Made by a program: the position numbers and the translations under genes. The notes below the pieces were generated by a model. It made no database searches. It saw nothing but the letters and a program-made list of their open reading frames with translations, and had not been told where the DNA came from. From positions 62,001 through 126,000 of the forward strand of contig CAVSAU010000014.1 of assembly GCA_963726065.1 (NCBI GenBank): a DNA stretch of 64,000 nucleotides, given 5' to 3'. Source of the stretch: Neomesorhizobium sp963726065. GTDB lineage: Bacteria; Pseudomonadota; Alphaproteobacteria; Rhizobiales; Rhizobiaceae. This document shows positions 28,144 through 35,709 of the stretch, piece by piece (position 1 is the stretch's first letter; every line of letters starts with the position of its first letter).

Positions 28144-28953
28144 TCACGCAACCTTTGCCGGTTGCTTCAGGTAACGTTCGGCCGGATGGTTGCGCGAGGC
28201 GCCGGCGGCGATCTTCAGGCGGGCCTTCTCCAGCGCATCCCAGTCGGCGGCGTCGGGAAGCGACGGAATGGTGACGCTTTCACCGGCATCCAGCCCGGCA
28301 AGCGCTGCGTCCACAAGTTCGCCGACCTGCATGATCCTCTCGGGCGGGATGGTGGAGAGAAGCGCCTCGCTCAGCATCGGCGTGCTGGTGTAACCGGGAA
28401 GCACTGCCTGCACATGCACGCCATGCGGTGCGAGATCATCGTGCAGAGCGCGGGAGAAATGCAGGACATAGGCCTTGGAAGCGGCGTATACGGCCGATGT
28501 CGGTGCTGGAATGAAGGCCATCGCCGAAGCGATGTTGACGATGGCGCCGCGATTGCGCGCCATGAAAGCCGCTGCTGCTGCAGCGGCAAGCCTGGTCAGG
28601 GCCGATATGTTGATGGCAATCATCGCGTCGGCCGCGTCGAGATTGGACGTGGCAAGCGGGCCGCCTGCCGAAATACCGGCATTGTTGACCAGCAGCGTGA
28701 TGTTCTCGTCGGTGTGCAGACGCTGTTCGATTGCCAAGCGGCCTTCCGGCGATGCCAGGTCGACGGTCAGGGTTTCGATCCGGCGGCCGGTGCGGGCGGC
28801 GAGGCGAGCAGCCAGCGCGGCGAGCTTGTCGCGGCTGCGTGCCACCAGAACGAGATCATAGCCACGGTCGGCCAGCCTCTCGGCGTAGACCTCTCCGATG
28901 CCGGAGGATGCACCTGTGATCACCGCGATGCCACGGCTTTGTTCGACAATCAT
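28144..28953 (-). CDS. Short-chain dehydrogenase/reductase controlled by a TetR regulator
   Basis: A 269-residue SDR: the cofactor motif TGASSGIG is close to the start, then NNAGIS, the catalytic serine in NIASAM and YAASK. Start choice: the ATG at 28953 has GGAG seven bases upstream; the ATG at 28965 lacks one. A TetR gene lies upstream on the same strand, and a perfect 9+9 inverted repeat at 29001-29024 lies 48 bases before this start. Substrate unknown. Confidence 0.88.
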   Translation of the reverse strand: MIVEQSRGIAVITGASSGIGEVYAERLADRGYDLVLVARSRDKLAALAARLAARTGRRIETLTVDLASPEGRLAIEQRLHTDENITLLVNNAGISAGGPLATSNLDAADAMIAINISALTRLAAAAAAAFMARNRGAIVNIASAMAFIPAPTSAVYAASKAYVLHFSRALHDDLAPHGVHVQAVLPGYTSTPMLSEALLSTIPPERIMQVGELVDAALAGLDAGESVTIPSLPDAADWDALEKARLKIAAGASRNHPAERYLKQPAKVA

Positions 28954-29000
28954 TTCGGTCTCCATTGCTCGATACCGCATCGCTTCGGCGGCGGGTTTCG

Positions 29001-29024
29001 GATAGATTATGATCGTAATCTATC
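29001..29024. promoter_or_regulatory. Probable TetR operator upstream of the SDR gene
   Basis: GATAGATTA (29001-29009) and TAATCTATC (29016-29024) are perfect inverted arms around TGATCG. The site lies between the TetR gene's stop (29065) and the SDR start (28953), where repression of the SDR gene would act. The adjacent TetR protein is the natural candidate binder. Confidence 0.75.
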
Positions 29025-29064
29025 TTTGCAAGGATTGGCGCTGAAATAAGTTCAGCCGGCGCGA

Positions 29065-29646
29065 TCACGCCTTTGCGAGGTCCGGATTCGGAAGTGCCGC
29101 GCGAGCTGCGGCCAGAAGTTCGTCGGACAGTGCGCCATCGCTCGCCCGCGACAGGAGCAGGGCGCCAATCAGGGTGGAGAGCGCGGCGAGGTTTTCGGCG
29201 CGCGAGGCCTGCGGCCGCAAGGTGGAGACGGTTTTCAGCATGCGATCGATGCCCTCGTCATAGGTGGCGCGGGCAGGGCTGTCCGGCGCGAGGCGGGCCG
29301 CGTCGCCGGCAAAGGCGGCTGCGGCGCAACCAGCGCCTATGTCGTCGCGGTGGGCGGGCGACAGGTAGCCGTTGACGAGTTTCTCCCAGCCGGCGGCCTT
29401 GTCGCCATCGCGGGGAATTGCAGCCGAGAGCCGCGCCACGATCTGATCGAAGGCCGTTTGCCAGGCGACCGCCACGAGCGCATCCTTCGATGCAAAGTGT
29501 TTGTAGAAACCGCCATGCGTCATGCCGACGGCCTGCATCAGCGCGGGCACGCTGACGCCGTCGACGCCGCGCTCGCGAAACAGGCGGGCGGCGGCCTCGA
29601 CGATTTCCTTCCGATGCTTTTCAACGTCGTCGCGCGATGAGCGCAA
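29065..29646 (-). CDS. TetR-family transcriptional repressor
   Basis: A 194-residue TetR protein: RKEIVEAAARLFRERGVDGV, then the recognition helix region (VPALMQAVGMTHGGFYKHFA) and a ligand-binding C-terminal domain. Start choice: GAGGAGG near 29655-29661 is ideally placed for a TTG at 29646, giving (M)RSSRDDVEKHRKEI. The ATG at 29676 lies upstream of that ribosome site and is less likely. It probably represses the SDR gene downstream through the operator at 29001-29024. Confidence 0.87.
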   Translation of the reverse strand: MRSSRDDVEKHRKEIVEAAARLFRERGVDGVSVPALMQAVGMTHGGFYKHFASKDALVAVAWQTAFDQIVARLSAAIPRDGDKAAGWEKLVNGYLSPAHRDDIGAGCAAAAFAGDAARLAPDSPARATYDEGIDRMLKTVSTLRPQASRAENLAALSTLIGALLLSRASDGALSDELLAAARAALPNPDLAKA

Positions 29647-29806
29647 GGCAGTGCCTCCTCGAATGCCATGCAGCATATAGGTGTTTGCAAGCCGGACGGA
29701 AACCAGGGAGCTCCGGGCCTCACGCTGCTGGTCCATGCGGTTTTGCTTTTCGCCGCCGCGGTGGGTGGCTAAGGAAGTCACACGACACGGTCGTCAAGAG
29801 GGGAAA

Positions 29807-30862
29807 ATGCAGAAAACGATAGAACGCATCGAAGGCGACACCAGCGGCACCTTTCACGAATTTCCGGTGTTCCGGTTTTCGGGATCGTCGGACGCCGCGC
29901 CGTCGGCCTATCTGCAGGCGGCGCTGCATGGCGATGAACTGCCTGGCGTCGTGGCCATCGACGCGCTGATGCCGAAACTGCGCAAGGCGGAAAGCGAGGG
30001 CCGCATCCGCGGCGCAATCACCATCGTGCCGTGGGCCAACCCGATCGGCCGCGCGCAATATCTGTTCGGCGACCAGCAGGGACGCTTCCATGTCGGCACG
30101 CGGACCAATTTCAACCGCGATTTTCCGCTGCTGGAAAAACCCGATGCAGGGCTGCTGCCGCCCGATGAACCAGGCCCGGCCGACGCGCGGCTAAAACGCC
30201 GGCTGGTCGCGCTCTCCATGGGGCACGATATCGTGCTCGACCTGCATTGCGACGACGAGGGCGTGCCTTATCTCTATCTACCGGCGCAGCTGTGGCCGGC
30301 GATGGCCGATTGCGCGGCGGCGATGGGCGTCGCGGCGGTGGTGCTGTGGCAGGGCGCGTCCGGAGCGGCCTTCGAGGAGGCCGCCATCCATCCCTATCTG
30401 CAGATGCCGCCGGCCGAGGCGAAGCTCGAGCGACGGGTGGTGACGACCGTGGAATATCGAGGCGTGGCCGATGTCGAGCGCGGTTATGCCGAAGCCGATG
30501 CCGCTGGGCTCTACCGGCTGCTGGCGGCGCGCGGCGTTGTCGATGACAAGGCGGTCGCCGCGCCGGGGAACTTTGCGGGCGTCGCCGCGCCGCTGGAAAA
30601 CATCGAGATGGTTATGACGCCGAAAGCAGGCGCGGTTCTCTACGACGTCAAGCCGGGCGACCGGGTGAGCGCCGGGCAGCGGCTGGCGACGATCGTCCAT
30701 GCGCCTGGCGAGGAGGACGGCCGGCTGGAGATTTTTGCGCCGCAGGCGGGCTTCATCCTGACGCGCCGTTCGAAGCGGGTGCTGCCGGCAGGCGGCGACG
30801 TGCTCAAGCTGGTCGGCGAACGACGCAGCGACGATGCCAGGAGCGGCGTGCTGGAGGACTGA
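29807..30862 (+). CDS. Succinylglutamate desuccinylase/aspartoacylase-family zinc hydrolase
   Basis: A 351-residue protein of the M14-like AstE/AspA family, which removes acyl groups from acyl-amino acids. Zinc ligands are the His and Glu of LHGDELPG and the His of LDLHCDD. NFNRDFP is the substrate arginine/asparagine loop and TTVEYRG carries the catalytic glutamate. The C-terminal beta domain (GAVLYDVKPGDRVSAGQRLA) resembles a lipoyl-like fold common in this subgroup. GAGGGGAAA precedes the ATG. It diverges from the TetR gene. Substrate unknown. Confidence 0.85.
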   Translation: MQKTIERIEGDTSGTFHEFPVFRFSGSSDAAPSAYLQAALHGDELPGVVAIDALMPKLRKAESEGRIRGAITIVPWANPIGRAQYLFGDQQGRFHVGTRTNFNRDFPLLEKPDAGLLPPDEPGPADARLKRRLVALSMGHDIVLDLHCDDEGVPYLYLPAQLWPAMADCAAAMGVAAVVLWQGASGAAFEEAAIHPYLQMPPAEAKLERRVVTTVEYRGVADVERGYAEADAAGLYRLLAARGVVDDKAVAAPGNFAGVAAPLENIEMVMTPKAGAVLYDVKPGDRVSAGQRLATIVHAPGEEDGRLEIFAPQAGFILTRRSKRVLPAGGDVLKLVGERRSDDARSGVLED

Positions 30863-30883
30863 GAGGAGGCGTGGCCGGTCCGG

Positions 30884-31654
30884 TCAGCCGGAGATCGCCT
30901 GCCGCGCCTTCTCCTCCAGCCATTCGGCCATTTGGCGGTAGGGCACCGGGCCGTGGCTGACGCGGGCGACGCCGAGTTCGGCCAAGCGCTGGCGCGGCGG
31001 CACATGGGCAAGCGCGATGATGTTGACCGGCAGCGCGGTTGCCTTGCAGAGCTTTTCGATCAGTGCTTCGTTGCCCAGGCCTGGCGCGAAGAAACCATGC
31101 GCGCCGGCCTTTTCGTAGGCATGCGCGCGTTCGACCGCCGCATCGAGCAACGCCTCGCTGTGTTCGTCGGGCTTGGCCTTGAGGAAGATGTCGGTGCGGG
31201 CGTTGATGAAGGCGGGGATGCCCGAAGCCTTGACCGCGGCCGCGGCGGCCTCGATGCGCCTCACCTGCACCGCAATGTCGTGCAGCCCGCTGCCGCCGAC
31301 GATCTGGTCCTCGAAGTTGAAACCGACGGCGCCGGCCTCAAGCGCCCGCGTGACAGTCTTGGCGACAACCTGCGGTTCGACGCCGTAGCCGCCTTCCAGG
31401 TCCATGGTGGCGGGAAGCTCGACCGCCGCCACGATGCGGCGAAAATTATCGAGCGCGAGATCGAGCGGGATCTTTTCGGCGTCGGCGAAGCCGAAGGCCG
31501 CTGCAACCGGCCAACTGCCGGTGGCGATTGCCCTGGCGCCGGCCTTCTCGACAATCTTTGCGCTGCCGGGGTCCCAGACATTGTAGAGGACGACCGGATC
31601 GCCCTTGACGTGCAGAGCATGGAATGTGCGGGCGCGTTCGATCTGGTCGCTCAT
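30884..31654 (-). CDS. Isocitrate lyase/PEP mutase-family protein
   Basis: A 256-residue (beta/alpha)8 enzyme. Family features: YNVWDPGSAKIVEKAGARAI, the metal-site region TMDLEGGYG, FNFEDQIVGG, and INARTD. The KKCGH-type catalytic loop of true isocitrate lyase is absent, so it belongs to the broad PEP mutase/oxaloacetate hydrolase/methylisocitrate lyase-like group; the reaction is not predictable. The start MSDQIERARTFHALH at 31654 is preceded by GAGAAG. It follows a frameshifted SDR gene on the same strand by 99 bases. Confidence 0.85.
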   Translation of the reverse strand: MSDQIERARTFHALHVKGDPVVLYNVWDPGSAKIVEKAGARAIATGSWPVAAAFGFADAEKIPLDLALDNFRRIVAAVELPATMDLEGGYGVEPQVVAKTVTRALEAGAVGFNFEDQIVGGSGLHDIAVQVRRIEAAAAAVKASGIPAFINARTDIFLKAKPDEHSEALLDAAVERAHAYEKAGAHGFFAPGLGNEALIEKLCKATALPVNIIALAHVPPRQRLAELGVARVSHGPVPYRQMAEWLEEKARQAISG

Positions 31655-31753
31655 GGTGGTTCTTCTCGCTGGTCGGATTTCGTTCAGCGGCAGATTACCG
31701 CCGGGAGGAGGCACTTCGGTAGGGGCAGTAAGCAATCGCGGGATGGCCACGCC

Positions 31754-32539
31754 TCACGGCATCAACTGGCCGCCATTCACCTCGATGACCTGGCCGGTGA
31801 TGTAGCCGGACAACAGGTCGGACGACAGGAACAGATAGGCGCCGACGCATTCCTGCGGCGTGCCGGCACGGCCCTGCGGGATGGTGGCGACCATGCCCTT
31901 CATCTGTTCGGCGTCGAATAGCGCTCGTGGAAGGGCGTAGCGATGATGCCGGGCGCCACCGCGTTGACCCGGATGCTGTCGCCGACAAGTTCCTTGGCAA
32001 GGCCGCGCGTGACGTTGGAGACGAAGGATTTGGCCGAGCCGTAGAGCCCGGCGCCGCCGCCGGCGCCGTTGCGCGCGGCGACAGACGAGGTGTTGACGAT
32101 GAAGCCGCCGTTCTTCTTCAGCCAGGGCATGGCGACGCGGCAGGCGGTGATGACCGAGCGCGCGTTGAGGTCCATGACGCGGTCGTACTGCTCGTCGGTC
32201 ATTCGCTATAGGGGACGCGGCCGAGCATGCCGCCGGCATTGTTGACCAGCCCGTCGAGGCGGCCGAAATTTTTCGGCGGTCTCCTCGACGACGCGCGCGA
32301 CATCGGCACGAGACCGAGAAGTCGCCCTGGACCAGGAACACCTCGCCGCCTTTCGTCGCGGATTTCGGCGGCCAGCTTCTCGGCGGCCTCGCGGCTCTGG
32401 TTGTAGTGCAGGCCGACCTTGCATCCCTGGGCGGCATAGGCGCGGCGAGGGCCGCGCCGATGCCGGTCGAGGCGCCGGTGACCAGCACCGCCTTGCCGGC
32501 GAGATCGGGAATCGAGAGGGCTGAATTCCGGCTGGGCAT
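31754..32539 (-). pseudogene. SDR oxidoreductase (FabG-like), frameshifted
   Basis: The reconstructed gene is about 255 residues. It starts MPSRNSALSIPDLAGKAVLV with TGASTGIGAALA, then passes through other frames (the central part has VMDLNARSVITACRVAMPWL, NTSSVAARNGAG, LYGSAKSFV with the Tyr-Ser-Lys group) and ends GQVIEVNGGQLMP. Breaks near 31918, 32210-32230, 32270, 32310 and 32450 are single-base. All SDR signatures survive in some frame, so sequence error is more likely than decay. Confidence 0.78.
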
Positions 32540-32793
32540 CACGGCTGTCTCCGGCAAATGCGAGAGCCGATACGATGCGGGCAAGGCGCTGGCTGCGTCA
32601 ACAGCGACACTGGCATATTTATCGCCGCGGAAGTCTTGCCGAGCGCTGGCCTATTCTTTCTGCCTCGGCTAGTTTGACCCGCGCGACCGGGACAGACATC
32701 ATCAAGAAATCCGGCGCGACACTGCTTGCCGATGAAATAACCTACCAATGCGTACGAGCAGTTGATCTGGCAAATTGCCGGTTGAGGGGAAAA

Positions 32794-33265
32794 ATGTCGA
32801 TATTCATCTTTGCGCTTCTGATCGGCGTCGTCGCCGGCCTGCGCACCATGACGGCGCCGGCGGCGGTGAGCTGGGCCGCCTATCTCGGCTGGCTGCCGGT
32901 TGCCGGCACCTGGGCATGGTTCATGGGCCACTGGCTGACGCCGTGGCGGTCTTCACCGTCGCGGCACTTGCCGAACTGGTCACCGACCAGCTGCCGATCG
33001 ACGCCGAGCCGCAAGGTGCCGCAGCAATTCGGCGCGCCGCTGGTTACCGGAGCGCTGTCCGGCGCCGTGATCGGCGCTGCGGCGGCGCATGTGCTGGCCG
33101 GTCTGATCGCCGGCGTCGTCGGCGCGGTGATCGGCACCTCGGCGGCGACGAGGCGCGAAGCGCTGGTTGCGGGCACCGGCGGCCGCGATCTGCCGATCGC
33201 GCTGGTCGAGGATGCCGTCGCGATCCTCGGCGCGCTGCTGGATCGTGAGCTCGGCGGTGTCGTGA
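32794..33265 (+). pseudogene. DUF4126-family membrane protein, frameshifted
   Basis: A small integral membrane protein of about 156 residues, start MSIFIFALLIGVVAGLRTMT, then FMGHWLT. A frame change (FTVAALAELVTDQLP in another frame) is followed by return to GAPLVTGALSGAVIGAAAAH. Near 33241, dropping one G gives a natural end, GALLIVSSAVS, whose TGA overlaps the next gene's GTG by four bases. As printed, the frame runs straight into the flavoprotein and looks like a fusion; I regard that as an artefact. Confidence 0.72.
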
Positions 33266-34650
33266 GCCGAAAGTTCGACGCGATCATCGTCGGCACCGGC
33301 CAGGCCGGGCCGTCGCTCGCCGGCCGGCTGACCGATGCCGGCATGACCGTCGCCATCATCGAGCGCCAGCTGTTCGGCGGCACCTGCGTCAACACCGGCT
33401 GTATGCCGACCAAGACACTGGTCGCCAGCGCGCATGCCGCGCACCTGGCCCGCCGCGGCGACGATTATCGGCGTGACGCTCGGCGGCGGAACGGTCGCCG
33501 TCGACATGAAGAAGGTGAAGGCTCGCAAGGACGCGGTGTCAGACAGTTCGCGCCGCGGCATCGAGAGATGGCTGGACGTCGATGAAGCGCTGCACGCGTG
33601 CTCCGGGGCCATGCGCGGTTCGAAAGTCGCGCGCACGATCAGCGTCAATGGCGAGACACTCGACCGCCGATCGCATCTTTCTCAATGTCGGCGGGCGCGC
33701 GTCGATGCCCGACCTGCCGGGCCTCGACCAGGTCGAGTACCTCACCAACACGCACGATCCTCGACCTCGAGACGCTGCCGCAGCATCTGGTGATCGTCGG
33801 CGGCAGCTATATCGGGCTCGAGTTCGCGCAGATGTATCGCCGCTTCGGCGCCGAGGTGACCGTGGTCGAGACGGGGCCGCGGCTGATCCAGCACGAGGAC
33901 GAGGACGTTTCGGCCGCGATCAAGGAAATCCTGGAGGACGAAGGCATCCAGATCAGGCTCAACGCCGAGTGCATCGGCTTCGCGCCACACGGGAAGGACG
34001 ATCGCCGTCGGCGTCGACTGCACGACCGGCGCGCCGGAAGTGATCGGCTCGCATGTGCTGCTGGCGATCGGCCGGCAACCCAACACCGACGATCTCGGCC
34101 TGGAGAAGGCGGGCGTGGCGATCGACGCGCGCGGCTACATCACCGTCGACGACCAGTTGCGCACCAATGTCGCTGGCATCTGGGCGCTCGGCGACTGCAA
34201 CGGCAAGGGCGCCTTCACCCACACCTCCTACAATGATTTCGAGATCGTCGCGGCCAACCTGCTCGACAATGATCCGCGACGGGTCAGCGACCGCATTTCC
34301 ACCTATGGGCTGTTCGTCGACCCGCCGCTTGGCCGTGCCGGCATGACCGAGGCCGAGGCGAAAAAATCGGGCAGGCGGGTGCTCGTCGGCAAGCGGCTGA
34401 TGACCAATGTCGGCCGCGCCGTCGAGAAGGGCGAGACCACGGTTTCATGAAGGTGGTGGTCGATGCCGACACCAGGGAACTGCTTGGCGCGGCGATCCTC
34501 GGCATCGGCGGCGACGAGGTGGTTCACGGCATCCTCGACGTGATGTATGCGAAGGCGCCCTACACGGTGATCCAGCGGGCGATGCACATCCACCCAACGG
34601 TTTCGGAGCTGATCCCCACGCTGCTGGGGGACCTGAAGCCGCTAACCTGA
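33262..34650 (+). pseudogene. Mercuric reductase-like FAD-dependent disulfide oxidoreductase, frameshifted
   Basis: About 460 residues when repaired. The start is a GTG, MSRKFDAIIVGTGQAGPSLA (FAD-binding GxGxxG variant), followed by the redox-active pair in GGTCVNTGCMPTK, the NAD-binding IVGGSYIGLEFAQ, the second FAD motif IWALGDCNGKGAFTH, and the dimer-interface MHIHPTVSELIP. Breaks occur near 33465, 33660, 33765, 33990 and 34445. No N-terminal heavy-metal domain or C-terminal Cys pair is present, so it is not a classical MerA. It is translationally coupled to the DUF4126 gene by a GTGA overlap. Confidence 0.78.
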
Positions 34651-34820
34651 GAGCCAGGCATCGCCGGGCAAGTACCGATCCGAGAACGGGCAAGGCCGCC
34701 CTCGGATCGATATTGCCAACCATGCCCGATGAGCCGGTTTCAGTGGGCAGCAGAGATTCCAGGCTGGCCGATGACGGCGTCCGCGTCGCTGTCGACCAGG
34801 ATCTCGTCTGTTGACGCGGG

Positions 34821-35234
34821 TCAGATCTCCGTTGAGAACGCGGTTAGCGCGTTCGCGATCGATGTCGCCTTCCCACGCAGTTGCCGATCAGGTTGCCGAG
34901 CGCTCGCGCCATTCCCATGAACCAGTCGACCGAAAGCACCATTACCAGGCCGATGGCAGGAATGACGGGCAACGCCGACAGCGTGGCCGCAAGGGCGACG
35001 CTCGCCGATCCGGGCACGCGGTGGGCGCCTTTCGACGTCAACAGCGATACGCCAAGGATGACCAGAAGGTCGCCGGTCGAAAGCGGCGTGTTGGTTGCTT
35101 GCGCAATGAACACTGCAGCCAGCGTTAGATAGATCGAGAATGCGTCGAGATTGAACGAGTAGCCGGTTGGAATGAGCAGGCCCACTGTCGAGTCCTTGAT
35201 CCCCAGCCGTTCCAGCTTGCGCCGGCCGGTTGGG
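34821..35234 (-). pseudogene. C-terminal remnant of a DctA-type dicarboxylate transporter
   Basis: About 135 codons matching only the C-terminal third of DctA-family symporters: KLERLGIKDSTVGLLIPTGY, SFNLDAFSIYLTLAAVFIAQ, LTSKGAHRVPGSA, SVDWFMGMARALGNLIGN, ending ANALTAFSTEI after a frame change near 34880. There is no start codon or N-terminal part. The truncated end abuts the LysR remnant at 35262, which is truncated in the same manner on the other strand. Confidence 0.72.
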
Positions 35235-35261
35235 TATATCCCAGCCGCCCTTGAGCCAGCA

Positions 35262-35449
35262 GATCAAGGATTTGTCGGCGTCGCACTCGTGCCCGAAAGC
35301 GTAAAGGCTTCGCGGCCAGGGGTCCTCTACCGGCCTCTCAAAAGTCCTACGCCGATCGCCGATGTGGAGATGATGTACCGGCCAGACGCTCGGAGGTCGT
35401 GGAGCGGTTGGTCCGGCTGGCGCGCAATGTTGTAAACCCCGTCGCCTAG
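35262..35449 (+). pseudogene. C-terminal remnant of a LysR regulator
   Basis: About 62 codons matching the end of a LysR effector domain: DQGFVGVALVPESVKASRPG, VLYRPLKSPTPIADVEMMYR, then (after a +1 break near 35390) SEVVERLVRLARNVVNPVA and a stop. The helix-turn-helix part is absent. It lies head-to-head with the DctA remnant. Confidence 0.62.
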
Positions 35450-35546
35450 CTCAGGCGCAGGCATTGCGGGTGTACAAGGACCACTTCGGATCCGCTTCGG
35501 CAAATCCCGCTTGCTCCCCCCCTCATTCGCCGCTATGGAATTTGCC

Positions 35547-35591
35547 ATGAACACGCCTTCGAACAAGAACCTGTGGTGGTGGGCCAGCTGA
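35547..35591 (+). CDS. trpL: Tryptophan leader peptide TrpL
   Basis: A 14-codon reading frame, MNTPSNKNLWWWAS, with three consecutive Trp codons (35574-35582) ahead of the trpE(G) attenuator. Ribosome stalling at the Trp codons when charged Trp-tRNA is scarce favours readthrough into trpE(G). In Sinorhizobium the released leader RNA (rnTrpL) and the peptide also act in trans; whether that holds here is inference. It is preceded by sequence with no clear Shine-Dalgarno, consistent with the very short leaders of rhizobial trpL. Confidence 0.88.
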   Translation: MNTPSNKNLWWWAS

Positions 35592-35629
35592 CAGCGGCCT
35601 TCGAAGCGCGTGCGCGTGGATTTCAGAAT

Positions 35630-35664
35630 GGCCGCAACGGATTTCCGGGCGGCCTTTTTCTTTT
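35630..35664 (+). terminator. Transcription attenuator of trpE(G)
   Basis: GGCCGC (35630-35635) pairs with GCGGCC (35649-35654), with an inner CGGA/TCCG pairing, followed by TTTTTCTTTTC. It lies 38 bases after the leader peptide stop and ends about 46 bases before the trpE(G) start. AGCGGCC at 35593-35600 could pair with the left arm to form the antiterminator. Confidence 0.87.
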
Positions 35665-35709
35665 CAACTGGCTTTCCGGATCCCGGCCTGGGAACGGATG
35701 GAGACGGGA

